64,000 bases of DNA, taken from assembly GCA_034520625.1 (NCBI GenBank), contig JAXHNI010000012.1:124001-188000 (forward strand). Direction: 5' to 3'. Source of the stretch: JAANXG01 sp034520625. Its GTDB lineage: Bacteria; Pseudomonadota; Gammaproteobacteria; Arenicellales; JAANXG01. Within the stretch, counting starts at the first letter, position 1, and each line of letters starts with the position of its first letter. The position numbers were made by a program, and so were the translations under genes. A model generated the notes under the pieces. The model was not told where the DNA came from. It searched no databases and saw only the letters and a list, made by a program, of their open reading frames with translations. This document shows, piece after piece, positions 25,021-36,697 of the stretch.

Positions 25021-26820
25021 GTGCCACAAGCAGACGCCACCAGATATGAGCCGCTCGCCTGTTGGACCGGAGGCATGGGCCGGGTCTTTCTGTGTCGGGA
25101 TCGGAAGACCAACAGCCGGGTCGCGGTCAAGTCGGTCAGATCCGAACGGAGCGGCGATGCGCGCCTCCGCCGCCGCTTTCTCGAGGAAGCCGCCAACTGG
25201 ATCTTTCTCGGCCGCCACCCCAACATCGTACAGGCCTATCGCGTGGATCAGTGGGGCGATCCGCCCCTTCCGTGTCTGGTGCTCGAATATGTCGGAAACG
25301 GCGACGATACCACCGATGCATCCCTGGCCGGTCGCCTGAGGCGGGGTCGGCCTTTGCCTTTCGGCCGTGTCCTGCGCATCGGCCTTGATGTCGCACGCGG
25401 AATGCGCTACGCAAGCTCCCGGATTCCCGGCCTCGTGCACCGCGACTTGAAACCCGCCAACCTACTCCTGGACGCCGAATGGAAGGCGAAGATCACGGAC
25501 TTTGGTATAGCACGGTCATACCGGGGCATCGACCCCGTCCGTTGGGCACAGGCACGAGAGAAATTTTCGCCAGAGCGGGACGAGCCGCCCGGCACACCGC
25601 GTTACCGGGCGCCGGAGCAATGGGACCCGGACAACCTGCTCGATGAACGCTCGGACATCTACTCCTTCGGCTGCATCCTGTTCGAGGCATTGACGTGTCG
25701 GTTCGCTGCATCCGGCAACGACACGGAAACGTTGAGGCGCCAGCATTGCATGGGAAGACTCGCGAAAATCCCGGATGCACTGCCATCGGCGATTCGACGG
25801 ATTATCAAGGACTGTACCCGGGTGGACCGTCGGGATCGTATTTCTGACTGGGACACCGTCGAGAGGGAGTTGACGGAGGTCCACGAACTGTTGCAAGGCG
25901 ACCTCGACCTCTCGAGGGACGGTGCCGAGGCGGTGTGCGGGGCGGGCGAATCGACCATCGACCGACTCGATGCCGCGCGATCCTATATCGCCATCGGCGC
26001 CTCCTATATGGACCTTGGCCAGCACGACCTCGCATTCCAGTTCCTGGACCGTGCATTGACCATCGCCGATGATGAGTCCGATGCCGAACTGAGCATTCGT
26101 GGTTCGAAGCTGCTCGCGCTGGTTGTGGGGTATCGCGGGGACACCGCCGGCGCGATCCGGCTGCTGGACCGGTGTGCGGCGGCGTCGCGAGAAAGTGACG
26201 ACTTGGGAACAACAGGCGAGGCATTGTCCCTCAAGGGCCGTTTCCTGCAGCAGCTCGGCAAGACGGACGAGGCGGCGTCCGTTCTAAAGCAGGCGGTCAG
26301 CATTGCCAAGCACAGCCGCGACAGGCAGGTTCACGCCATCACACTGGGAAACCTGGCGAATTTCCTCAGCGAGGCGGAACGGTTCGACTCAGCCATTGAC
26401 GACTTCCATAATGTCCTCGAATTGATTCGCGAGCACCCGGACCCGTCCATCGAGGCACAGTGCCGCGCGAATCTCGGCGCCGCGCTGCTTGCCCGCGGCG
26501 ACACGCGCGCCGCCGTAGAGGCCCTGAGGCACGCACTCGAACTATCCGACCGGATCAACGACGTGGTCGGGCAATGCAATACGGCAAGGCTGCTGTCCGA
26601 CGCATACTCAACGCTCAATCGTCCCAGGCTGGCCGTGATCGCCTACGAACGCCATCTCAAGACATTGATCGAGGGCGGCAGCACGATCGAGCAAATCGAT
26701 GCATACAGAGAAGCCGCTCTCCGGCGGCAGCGGCTGGGCCATCACAATCTCGCCAAACAGCATACCGAAAACGCGGAACGGCTAGCGCGCCGGCTCAAGC
26801 AGTACGATTGCAATTCTTGA
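25021..26820 (+). CDS. Ser/Thr protein kinase with C-terminal TPR repeats
   Basis: The protein has 599 residues and starts at GTG. The kinase domain spans about 8-275: WTGGMGRVF (a shortened Gly loop), K37 (VAVK), HRDLKPANLLL at 140-150, DFG at 160-162, GTPRYRAPEQ, and SDIYSFGCILFEALT. Residues about 315-590 are tandem TPR-like helices (SYMDLGQHDLAFQFLDRAL, NLANFLSEAERFDSAIDDF, NLGAALLARGDTRAAVEALR). It has no transmembrane segment, so it is a soluble cytoplasmic kinase that probably docks partners through the TPRs. It follows the WTRPVV-leader gene, which suggests a shared pathway, but this is inference. Confidence 0.88.
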   Translation: MPQADATRYEPLACWTGGMGRVFLCRDRKTNSRVAVKSVRSERSGDARLRRRFLEEAANWIFLGRHPNIVQAYRVDQWGDPPLPCLVLEYVGNGDDTTDASLAGRLRRGRPLPFGRVLRIGLDVARGMRYASSRIPGLVHRDLKPANLLLDAEWKAKITDFGIARSYRGIDPVRWAQAREKFSPERDEPPGTPRYRAPEQWDPDNLLDERSDIYSFGCILFEALTCRFAASGNDTETLRRQHCMGRLAKIPDALPSAIRRIIKDCTRVDRRDRISDWDTVERELTEVHELLQGDLDLSRDGAEAVCGAGESTIDRLDAARSYIAIGASYMDLGQHDLAFQFLDRALTIADDESDAELSIRGSKLLALVVGYRGDTAGAIRLLDRCAAASRESDDLGTTGEALSLKGRFLQQLGKTDEAASVLKQAVSIAKHSRDRQVHAITLGNLANFLSEAERFDSAIDDFHNVLELIREHPDPSIEAQCRANLGAALLARGDTRAAVEALRHALELSDRINDVVGQCNTARLLSDAYSTLNRPRLAVIAYERHLKTLIEGGSTIEQIDAYREAALRRQRLGHHNLAKQHTENAERLARRLKQYDCNS

Positions 26821-27018
26821 TACGGCGCAAGCGTCGATGGCACAGACGCATCGACCGCTCCTGCCATCGAGCCGTGCAGGCCGAGCCCGTGCGGAAACCG
26901 TCGCGTCGGATTTTCGTGGTTCTCCCTTGTAAAACCCCGCTATCTGCCACGCCACCGGCGCTCGAGGCCGCGGTGGAATTGCAGGCACCGGCGCATTGCT
27001 ATATTTTGAATCGTATAT

Positions 27019-28803
27019 ATGAACAATCTTGACCTTGCGCTCATCGGCAACTGCCAGATCGCGGCCCTGATCGATGCCGACGCGGGCATCGCGTGGTACT
27101 GCGCACCGCGACTGGACGGCGACCCCGTGTTCTCCGCCCTGCTGTCCGGCGGCGAGCGTCCGGACAACGGGGTCTTCGACCTCCATGTCCAGGACCACGC
27201 CGCCAGTGAGCAGCGCTACCTGCGCAACTCGGCCATCGTGGAGACGATTTTGCGGGACCGCCACGGCGGCGCCCTGCGGGTCATCGACTTCGCGCCGCGC
27301 TTCGAGCACTTCGGGCGCAAGTTCCGGCCCGTGGCGCTGGTGCGCATCATCGAGCCCGTCGAAGGCCGGCCCCGGATCCGGATTCGCCTGCGCCCCGCGG
27401 ACAACTATGGCGGCGGCATTCAGAAGCGGACCTACGGCAGCCATCATATCCGCTATGTCAGCCCCGATCATGTCATGCGCCTGACCACCGACGGCTCGCT
27501 CAGTCATATCCTGGAAGAGAACGAGTTCGTCCTGGAGCGGCCCGTCACGCTGTACCTGGGCCCGGATGAGCCGGTGCGCGAACCGGTGGACCAGTTGGGC
27601 CGGCACTTCATGGATGAAACCCACCGCTACTGGCAGAACTGGGTCCAGGGCCTGTCCATTCCATTCGAATGGCAGGAAGCCGTGATCCGCGCGGCCATCA
27701 CCCTGAAACTGTGCACCTTTGAAGACACCGGCGCCGTGGTCGCCGCCATTACGACATCCATCCCGGAAGCCGCCGACAGCGGACGCAACTGGGACTACCG
27801 CTTCTGCTGGCTGCGGGACGCCTATTTCGTCATCCAGGCCCTGAACCGGCTGGGGGCGACGCGGACCATGGAAGGCTACATGCGCTACATCATCAATATC
27901 GCCGGCGCCGCCGACGGCCACCGCCTGCAGCCGGTCTACGGCATCAGCGCGGGCCGGTCGCTGGAAGAGCGCACCGTGGATACGCTGCCCGGTTACCGGG
28001 GCATGGGCCCGGTGCGGGTCGGCAACCAGGCCTACGAGCAGATCCAGAACGACGTTTACGGGGCCGTGGTGCTGGCGGCCACCCAGGCGTTCTTCGACGA
28101 GCGCCTGGCCCAGCCCGGGGACGCCTACCTGTTCGAGCGGCTCGAGGAGATCGGCGACAAGGCGCTGCGCCACTTCGATCAGCCCGACGCCGGGCTGTGG
28201 GAATACCGCGGGCGCCTTGAAGTGCACACGTTTTCCGTGCTCATGTGCTGGGCCGCCTGTGACCGGCTGGCCCGGATCGGCGCGCACCTGGGCCTCGACG
28301 ACCGCGCCGCCTTCTGGAGCGGCCACGCCGAGCGGATCGCCGGCTTCATCGACCGCGACGGCTGGAACGGCGAATTGAACAGCTACACCGGCAGCTTCGG
28401 CGGCACGGCCATGGACGCCAGCCTGCTGATGATGCACGAGCTCGGCTTCAAGGATATTCACGACCCGCGCTTCCAGGGCACCCTGCACAGCATCGAGCAG
28501 CAGCTTCGCCACGGCAACCACCTGTTTCGCTACACTGCCCCGGATGACTTCGGGGCACCGGACAACGCCTTCAACATCTGCACCTTCTGGTACATGGAAG
28601 CCCTGGCGGCGGCCGGCCGGGAGGCCGAAGCCCGGGAGCTGTTCGAGAACATGCTGAGCTGCCGCAACCCGCTCGGCCTGCTGTCCGAGGACATCAACCC
28701 GGCGACCGGGAGAGCTGTGGGGAAACATACCCCAGACCTACAGCATGGCCGGCATCATCAACGTGGCGACCCGGCTGAGCCGGACCTGGCGCGAGGCGTT
28801 CTG

Positions 28804-28804
<1 letters not shown>
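27019..28804 (+). CDS. GH15 family glucoamylase/trehalase-like enzyme, frameshifted C-terminus
   Basis: This is a glycoside hydrolase family 15 protein. Key features are an N-terminal beta-domain (GNCQIAALIDADAGIAWYC), RNWDYRFCWLRDA at about 257-269, general acid E395 (GLWEYRG) and E557 (LLSEDINPATG). At 28711 a single extra A shifts the frame. The expected family ending (LWGNIPQTYSMAGIINVA, RLSRTWREAF) is encoded one frame over and ends at TGA 28802-28804, overlapping the otsA start by 1 nt. As written, translation would instead run through into otsA to give a 1055-residue fusion. This is a real mutation, programmed frameshift or sequence error. Relatives hydrolyse trehalose or alpha-glucans. 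Confidence 0.85.
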
Positions 28805-30182
<1,378 letters not shown>

Positions 30183-30186
<4 letters not shown>

Positions 30187-31112
30187 ACGAGCTGCTGCTG
30201 ATCGAGATCGGCGGCACGCACACACGCTGCGCGGTGTCGAGCGGCGCTGCGGATCCCGACCGGATCGTCGTTTTCGACAACCTGGCACACCGGGATCCGG
30301 AGTCGGTGATCGCCGCTTACCTGGACGGCCTGGCTGAGGTGCCACCGACCCGCGCCGCGCTCGCCGTGGCAGCGCCAGTGGGCCCGGATCCGCTGCGATT
30401 AACCAATATCGACTGGAAAGTAGACACCGCGCGGCTGAAGCGGCGCTTCGGTTGGACGGCAGCAACGGTCATCAACGACTTCGAGGCCCTGGCCTGCGCG
30501 GTGCCGGTGTTGTCCGACGGCGAGCTGTTCACCATCCGGCCCGGCGAGGCGGCGTCCGGCGCCCCGATCGCCGTCCTCGGCCCGGGGACCGGCCTGGGCG
30601 TATCCGGCCTCGTGCCGTGCGAGGACACCTGGTTTCCGATCAGCGGCGAGGGCGGTCACGTTACCCTGGCGGCGGCGGACGAGCACGAAGCGGAGATCAT
30701 CGCAACACTGCGCCGCGAGCACCGGCACGTGTCCGCTGAACGGGTGTTGTCAGGCGCGGGGCTGCTGTCGCTGTACCGCCTCGTGGCCGAGCACCCCCGG
30801 GCCGGATCCGCCGCCGCGGTGAGCCGGCTGGCCGACGCCGGCGACCGGTACGCGCTCGACGCCCTCGAGCAGTTCTTCCGGTTTCTCGGCACGGTCTGCG
30901 GCGACATTGCCCTGACCATGGGAGCACGGGGCGGCGTGTATCTCGGGGGCGGCATGCTGCCACTGATGAAAGCGCATCTCGCTCGCTCCGGGTTCGCCCA
31001 GCGATTCCTGGCCAAGGGCCGCTACCAGGGCTACCTGGAACAGATCCCGGTCCGGCTCATTGTCGCGGAAAACCCGGCCCTGCGGGGCATCCCCCGGCAT
31101 CCGGATGTGTGA
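30183..31112 (+). CDS. glk: glucokinase
   Basis: The protein has 309 residues if started at TTG 30183. I chose this because AAGGGGAC lies at the right distance and the TTGA overlap with the otsA stop is typical; an ATG at 30135 would give 325 residues. It is a Glk-type hexokinase (PF02685 group): IEIGGTHTRCAV (ATP phosphate loop), catalytic Asp in VINDFEALA, GPGTGLGVS and SGEGGHVTLA. It phosphorylates glucose with ATP. In this operon it would recycle glucose from the GH15 enzyme to glucose-6-phosphate, the acceptor for OtsA. Confidence 0.9.
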
Positions 31113-31166
31113 AGACTCCGGCGTCGGTGTTCAGGTTCGCGCATGGGCCTTGAAAAACGAAACCCA

Positions 31167-31195
31167 TGTGGGTCAGGCTTCATGCCTGACATGTC
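31167..31195. repeat. TGTGGGTCAGGC palindrome family, half copy
   Basis: TGTGGGTCAGGCTTCATGCC followed by TGACATGTC matches the left half of the palindromes at 39171-39222 and 55005-55056. It lies between the convergent glk and GGDEF/EAL genes. The preceding bases (AAAAACGAAACCC) also resemble those before the 39171 copy. Confidence 0.6.
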
Positions 31196-31209
31196 CGCAC
31201 ACGACTCGT

Positions 31210-34200
31210 TCATGAACCAACCCCCGACAGGGGCAGCGCGGACCGTTTCGCCAGCAGCCACCGGAAGTCCTCCGATTCCAGCGGCATGCTGTAGTAGTAT
31301 CCCTGCCCCAGGCGACAGCCCAGGCCCAGCAGCGCGTCGCGCACTTCCCGGGTCTCCACGCCCTCGGCCACGACGTCGGCGCCGATAGCACCGGCAACCC
31401 CCATGACGGTGGCGACGATGTGGCGGCTGTAGGCATCGTCCAGCACGTTCTGCACGAATCCCCGGTCGATCTTGATTTCGTCGAAGGGGTAGCGCTGCAG
31501 ATACAGCAGCGAGGAATAGCCGGTGCCGAAATCGTCCAGGGACAGGTGCACCCCGAGATCGCGAAGCGCGTTCATGTGTGCCAGCAGCTCCTCGGACTGC
31601 TGCTCGAACACGCTCTCGGTGATCTCCAGGGAAATGCTCGAAGCCGCCACACCGTGCTCGTGCAGTGCGTCGCGGACGATCTTTGTGAAATCGCCGATCA
31701 TGAACTGCACCAGCGACACGTTGATGGCCACGCGCACGACGTGCAGGCCGTCTTTCTGCCAGGCTTTCAGGCATCGGCAGGCTTCGTGAACGACCCAGTT
31801 CCCGATGGGACCGATGAGCTGGCTCTGCTCTGCATTCCGTATGAAAGTCCCCGGCGTCTGCAAGCCGCGCTCGGGGTGCCGCCAGCGCAGCAGCGCCTCA
31901 CAGGAAACCAGGTTGCCGCTGTCCAACTCGACCTTGGGCTGGAAGTGGAGCTCGAACTCGGACCGCTCGAGCGCCTTGTGCAGCTCCCGGTTGATCCGGA
32001 TGCGTTCCCGGGCTTCCTCGTCCAGCTTGCTGGTATAGGCCGCCCAGGCGTAGCCGGAAACTTCGTGGCGGGTGTGGGACAGGGCCAGGGATGCCTCCCG
32101 GAGGAGGTCTGTCACATCGCGGCGCCCGTTGCCGAGCACCGTGTATCCGAATCGGGCGCCGGCCTCGATGCTGGCCTCCTGAAGCGCGAATGGGGTCTCG
32201 AACACTTCATACAGCTCGTCGAGCAGTCCGCCGCCCGCGTCGCTCCGCCCGCCGGGAAGAAATACTATGAAGTCGTCGCCCCCTGCGCGCCCGACGATGG
32301 CGCCGCTGCCGGCGCATCGTTCCAGCCGCTGTCCCACCTGCACGAGAAGCTCGTCCCCGGCGGCGAAGCCGTGGGCCTCGTTGATATCATGCAGCCCCCG
32401 GACATTGAGCGCCACGACGACTTCCTCCGCATTCCACCCCATACTTTCGATGCGTTCGGCGACGAGCTGTGTGAATCCGTTGCGTGACGGCAGTCCGGTC
32501 AAGTGATCCTGGTAGGCGAGCCTGCTGAGCTCCTGCTCGGCGAGCTTTCGCTCGGTGATGTCCACGTGCATGACCACGGCGCCGTGCGATGAGTCGCCGC
32601 CCTCCCGAAACGCGAGCCGATTGGCCATGACCCGGAACCAGCGCTGCGTAGCCGGAGAATGGCAGGGATACTCCAGTGAGAACGATTCGCGGACGCCGGA
32701 CAGGACTTTGCGCAGCCCGTCGGCGGCTTCCTGGGCGCCTTCCGCACAGTCGCCGGTGGCACCGTCACAGATCGCGATATAGTTCGATCCGATCCCGCAC
32801 TCGGGATCCGTCAGCGAATTCTCCACGCCGAAATGCCGCCACTGCTCGTTCACGTCGAGAATTCGCCCGTCGCCGTCGAGCAGCGCGATATGCGCCGGGA
32901 GTGAGTTGATCAGCGCCTGGCGCGTCTGCAGCACCTGCTCGAGGTCATCGCGGGAGGCGCGCAGGGTTTCCTCCTGCTCGCGCAGGCGGTCCATCATTTC
33001 GTGCCGCTGGGTGCTGTCCTGGAAATACACCGCCAGGCCGTCGTCGGTCGGGTAGGCGCGGATATCGAACCACTTGCCCAGCGGATGGTAAAATACCTCC
33101 AGTGAAGCGGTCGTCTGCTCGGTGACGACGCGCCGGTACTCCTTCTCGACCTTGCTGCCAACCGCATCCGGGAACGCTTCCCAGATACTCCGCCCGATCA
33201 ACTCCTTCCGGGATCGTTCAATGATCGCTTCGCAGGCGGTATTGACATAACGGAAACGCCATTCGTTGTCGAGTGTATAAAAGGCGTCGGTGATGCTCTC
33301 CAGGATGCTTCGGGTTCGTTCCTCGAGGCGATCCTTCTCCTGCTCAGCAGCCTTTCTCACCGAGACGTCCTGAAACGCGCCCTGCACGCGCACGATGTCC
33401 CCGCGCCCATTGCGCACGGGCTCTCCCACGATGCGGACCCAGCGGCGCTCACCGTCCGCCGCTGTGATCTCGAATTCCTCGTCGTAGGACTGTCCCTTTT
33501 CAGCGCAGTCGGCGAACAGCCTTTCGATCCGATCGCGGCATTCCGGTACGTAGAACGCCATCCCTTCGTCCAGGCTCGGCGAGTAGCCCGCCGGCATGCC
33601 GTGGATCTCGGCGACCACGTCCGACCACGATACCCGGCCGGAAGCGAGATCCACCGACCAGCCGCCGATCCGCGCCGTCAGGCCCGCGATGCTCACCAGT
33701 CGGGACTGCTCCTTCAGCTCGTTCTCGATCTGCTTCAGCTCGGTGACGTCGGTGATCACCGCACCGACCTGGTGCACGGCCCCGTCCGGGGCGTGGATCG
33801 GGTAGTACCGGATCAGGAGTTCCCGCATCCCGGCATCGGGGTGGGACCGCCGGGTTTCGAACACCTGTACCTCGCCTGCCAGGGCCCGGGCCAGGGCGGG
33901 TTTGACCTCGCCCTGGAAGTACTCCTCCCCCAGGATGCTCGACAGCTCCTTCCCCTCGATATGCGAGCGGTCCACGTCGAACCACCGGGCATAGGCCTGG
34001 TTGACCAGAACATACCGGTACTGGGCATCCGCGATGGCGAACGCGTCATCGCTGGCCTCGATCAACTGCCGGTACTGGTTCAGGCGTTCCTCGTCCCGTT
34101 TCCGATCCGTGATGTCCTGGATAGTCCCGGCGTAGGACTCGACCCGGCCGGACGACTCCCGGGTCTGGGGCTCGGCTTTCTGATGAACATGGCGCACTTC

Positions 34201-35235
34201 ACCGTCGGGCCGGACGATCCGGAACTCGAGGTCGTGCCCCGGCCTGCCCTGAAGAATCCCCTTGCGGGCGTCCAGCAAGCGCTGCCGGTCCTCCGGATGG
34301 ACGAATTCCAGGAAGGCATCCGGCGTCGGCTCGAGCGAGCCGGGAGACACGCCGACGATCCGGTACGTCTCCTCGGACCACTCGAGCTTACCTTCGGCGA
34401 GCTGCAGCCGCCAGCTCCCGATCCGGGCCATGCGCTGGGAGTCCGCCAGCATGGCCTCCCGGCTGCGAAGCTCGAGCTGCTGGGTACGCAGTTGTTCGTC
34501 CACCGCCTGCCGGTAGTCGATCAGGCGGTTAAACTCGTTCGCCAAGTCCGCAAACTCATCGGATCCGGAGACCTCCGCACGCGCGGCCAGGTCGCCGCCG
34601 CGGATCCGCGCCATCTTTTCGGCGATCTCGCGCGTCGGTCCGCTGATGCGGCGGTAAATCAGTACGAACCCCCCCATGCACAGGATTCCGAACAACAGGG
34701 TCGAGCCGGCGAAGGCGCCGGCGATCCAGTTGGCTTCACGGGCGATCAACTGCTGGCGCTCGCGCAGCGCCACGTTGAGTACCGTGTCCAGGGCGATGCC
34801 GTGGCCGGCCACCTGGTTCATGATGACGCGGCTTCGCGCCCCGAGTCCGAGGGGACCGCCGTCCGCCGCCTCCCCGGGCGGCGCGGCTGCCAGGGGCGCC
34901 TCGCGCGCCTGAGCCACCTCGTCAATGATGAGCGACATGTGCCGGACGGCCTTTGCGGCCTCGGGGTGGTCTCCCGACAGACGACGGAGTCGGTCCTGGA
35001 TCGCACGGGCGTCTTCCTGGTATGCCTGCCACAACGACGGGTCGGCGCCGAACAGCAGCAGGTTGTCGCTGGCGACCGAGAACTCGTTGATTTCATTCTG
35101 CAATGTCAGGAGGTCCGCGACTTCGGCCTGCTTGACGCGCACGTGGTCCAGGCTCTGCAAGGCAACCACCACCAGGACCAACAGGCCGGCGCCGGCCCCC
35201 ACAACACCGGCAATGGACAGATTGGCGAGTTTCAT
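31210..35235 (-). CDS. multi-PAS GGDEF/EAL cyclic-di-GMP protein
   Basis: This 1341-residue membrane sensor begins with TM1 (about 8-28) and a periplasmic region, then TM2 (about 172-195) and HAMP (about 195-250). About five PAS/PAC domains (265-900) follow, then GGDEF (about 905-1075) and EAL (about 1085-1335). The GGDEF site reads AGGDDF, which probably abolishes cyclase activity. The EAL site keeps CEALLRWRHP, ITESVFEQ and DDFGTGYSSL, so it likely degrades c-di-GMP. It lies 2 nt after a solute-binding-protein gene, which may deliver a ligand to its periplasmic part. Confidence 0.88.
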   Translation of the reverse strand: MKLANLSIAGVVGAGAGLLVLVVVALQSLDHVRVKQAEVADLLTLQNEINEFSVASDNLLLFGADPSLWQAYQEDARAIQDRLRRLSGDHPEAAKAVRHMSLIIDEVAQAREAPLAAAPPGEAADGGPLGLGARSRVIMNQVAGHGIALDTVLNVALRERQQLIAREANWIAGAFAGSTLLFGILCMGGFVLIYRRISGPTREIAEKMARIRGGDLAARAEVSGSDEFADLANEFNRLIDYRQAVDEQLRTQQLELRSREAMLADSQRMARIGSWRLQLAEGKLEWSEETYRIVGVSPGSLEPTPDAFLEFVHPEDRQRLLDARKGILQGRPGHDLEFRIVRPDGEVRHVHQKAEPQTRESSGRVESYAGTIQDITDRKRDEERLNQYRQLIEASDDAFAIADAQYRYVLVNQAYARWFDVDRSHIEGKELSSILGEEYFQGEVKPALARALAGEVQVFETRRSHPDAGMRELLIRYYPIHAPDGAVHQVGAVITDVTELKQIENELKEQSRLVSIAGLTARIGGWSVDLASGRVSWSDVVAEIHGMPAGYSPSLDEGMAFYVPECRDRIERLFADCAEKGQSYDEEFEITAADGERRWVRIVGEPVRNGRGDIVRVQGAFQDVSVRKAAEQEKDRLEERTRSILESITDAFYTLDNEWRFRYVNTACEAIIERSRKELIGRSIWEAFPDAVGSKVEKEYRRVVTEQTTASLEVFYHPLGKWFDIRAYPTDDGLAVYFQDSTQRHEMMDRLREQEETLRASRDDLEQVLQTRQALINSLPAHIALLDGDGRILDVNEQWRHFGVENSLTDPECGIGSNYIAICDGATGDCAEGAQEAADGLRKVLSGVRESFSLEYPCHSPATQRWFRVMANRLAFREGGDSSHGAVVMHVDITERKLAEQELSRLAYQDHLTGLPSRNGFTQLVAERIESMGWNAEEVVVALNVRGLHDINEAHGFAAGDELLVQVGQRLERCAGSGAIVGRAGGDDFIVFLPGGRSDAGGGLLDELYEVFETPFALQEASIEAGARFGYTVLGNGRRDVTDLLREASLALSHTRHEVSGYAWAAYTSKLDEEARERIRINRELHKALERSEFELHFQPKVELDSGNLVSCEALLRWRHPERGLQTPGTFIRNAEQSQLIGPIGNWVVHEACRCLKAWQKDGLHVVRVAINVSLVQFMIGDFTKIVRDALHEHGVAASSISLEITESVFEQQSEELLAHMNALRDLGVHLSLDDFGTGYSSLLYLQRYPFDEIKIDRGFVQNVLDDAYSRHIVATVMGVAGAIGADVVAEGVETREVRDALLGLGCRLGQGYYYSMPLESEDFRWLLAKRSALPLSGVGS

Positions 35236-35237
35236 GA

Positions 35238-36239
35238 CTACTGCCGCCCTTCAATACCGGGCACGCTCACGGCGGCGGGAGCCACGGCGCTCAGCGGCGC
35301 GGGCGCGATCATCTTCAGCACTTCCGTTTCGGTACCCGAAGCGGCATACCCCGCACGCCTCGCCCAGTCCAGTTGCTGCTGCAGCGTCGCGATCAGGGAC
35401 CAGTCCAGGCTCAACTCATAAATCAGTGCGTCCCAGATACGGCGCAGGGCGTCCAGGGGAATCCCGTCATGATCCGCGTACAGGCCCATCGCCGCGGCCG
35501 GATCACGGTCGATGAACTCGATCGCCTCCCGGTAGGCGCCCAGGACGGCGCGGACACGTTCCGGCTCACGTTCGACAAAGTCGCGCCGGGCCGCCACGAC
35601 CCATTTCGCGGTGTAGACGTTGCTGCCGGTAAACGAGCGCAGCCGGCCCCCCACGGCATGCCGCAGCCTGGAGGTCCACGGCTCCCAGATCACCACGGCA
35701 TCCACGCCGCCGTCGATCAAGGCATCGGACAGCTCGTCGACGGGGAGATCCACCAGTGTTGCCGCGAATGGATCGAAACGGTGGTAGGCGGCAAACAGCC
35801 ACCAGACGAACTCGGCGTTGGTTCCCTTCATGAGCCCGACCCGCCTTCCGGGCAGGTCGGCGGGCTCGTCGATACCCGATTCCGGCAGCACGACAATCTG
35901 ATTGAGCTGCGTGGAATGGACCAGGCTCGCCAGTATGACCGGATCGTCGGGCTGGCCGGGATCCGGGTCGGCAACGGCGTCCAACACCAGCGGGGTCAAC
36001 GCCATGAGCGCAATGTCGGTCCGGCCCGCGCGCAGCAGCTCGAGATTGCGCTTTCCGGAGTACTCGTAGGTAACCGTGGCGTGCAGGTTCCGGCTCTCGA
36101 ACAGGCCGCGCCGGTCGGCCACGACCGTCGGCAGATCGCCGAGGTACGTCACGCCGTTGATCCGGGTGGCCGTCTGCGATTCGGCGGCGGCGCAGCGCAT
36201 GAACATCGCCAGCGGCACGGCCAACAGGAAGCACACCAT
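35238..36239 (-). CDS. NMT1/SsuA-like periplasmic binding protein
   Basis: I start it at MVCFLLAVPLAMFMRCAAA, a signal peptide, giving 333 residues; longer in-frame starts exist upstream (e.g. at 36368). The mature protein has the fold of sulfonate/thiamine-precursor binding proteins: YLGDLPTVVADRRGLFESRN, NLELLRAGRTDIALMA, and GRRVGLMKGTNAEFVWW. No ABC permease or ATPase is adjacent. Its only partner is the GGDEF/EAL protein that starts 2 nt downstream, so it more likely serves as a sensor subunit than a transporter subunit. Confidence 0.78.
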   Translation of the reverse strand: MVCFLLAVPLAMFMRCAAAESQTATRINGVTYLGDLPTVVADRRGLFESRNLHATVTYEYSGKRNLELLRAGRTDIALMALTPLVLDAVADPDPGQPDDPVILASLVHSTQLNQIVVLPESGIDEPADLPGRRVGLMKGTNAEFVWWLFAAYHRFDPFAATLVDLPVDELSDALIDGGVDAVVIWEPWTSRLRHAVGGRLRSFTGSNVYTAKWVVAARRDFVEREPERVRAVLGAYREAIEFIDRDPAAAMGLYADHDGIPLDALRRIWDALIYELSLDWSLIATLQQQLDWARRAGYAASGTETEVLKMIAPAPLSAVAPAAVSVPGIEGRQ

Positions 36240-36697
36240 CGCCCTGACCGCCGCCGGCGTGCCGCCGGCGGGACAGATCGGCCGATGCGGAGATCGCCGT
36301 ACCGTGCATAGACCGGGGCGGAGGGACCCGGGGCGGAGGAAACCCGAGCCCCGATGAAGGGGATTCATCACGAGATCTATGCCACCAATGGTGCCTGTCT
36401 TCCTGATTCTTCCCACATCATACCCCCCTTAACTCCGGCGACAACTCGGACACCGGCATACCGGCCAGCCGGCCCGAATCATTCCGTCCAGTCTTATCTG
36501 ATCCGCAGGATAGTGAATCGACCGGTCGTTCGGCAGCCACCCTCACCATCGAGTCTAGTCCCTCAACCGGGGTTTCGCTATGCTGGAGGCCGGGGTTCCG
36601 GACGATGCCGGCAGACACGCCCGTGCCGCTGTCGTTCGCGGGAGGGGCCCGAAGCACGAGAAGCCGACACCACCGCCATGGCAGCTACAATCCCGGA
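36240..36697. other. intergenic region between divergent genes
   Basis: This stretch lies between the binding protein (minus) and the HAD gene (plus). Its first 130 nt may be coding if the binding protein starts farther upstream. No repeat, RNA gene or clear promoter was identified. Confidence 0.4.
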
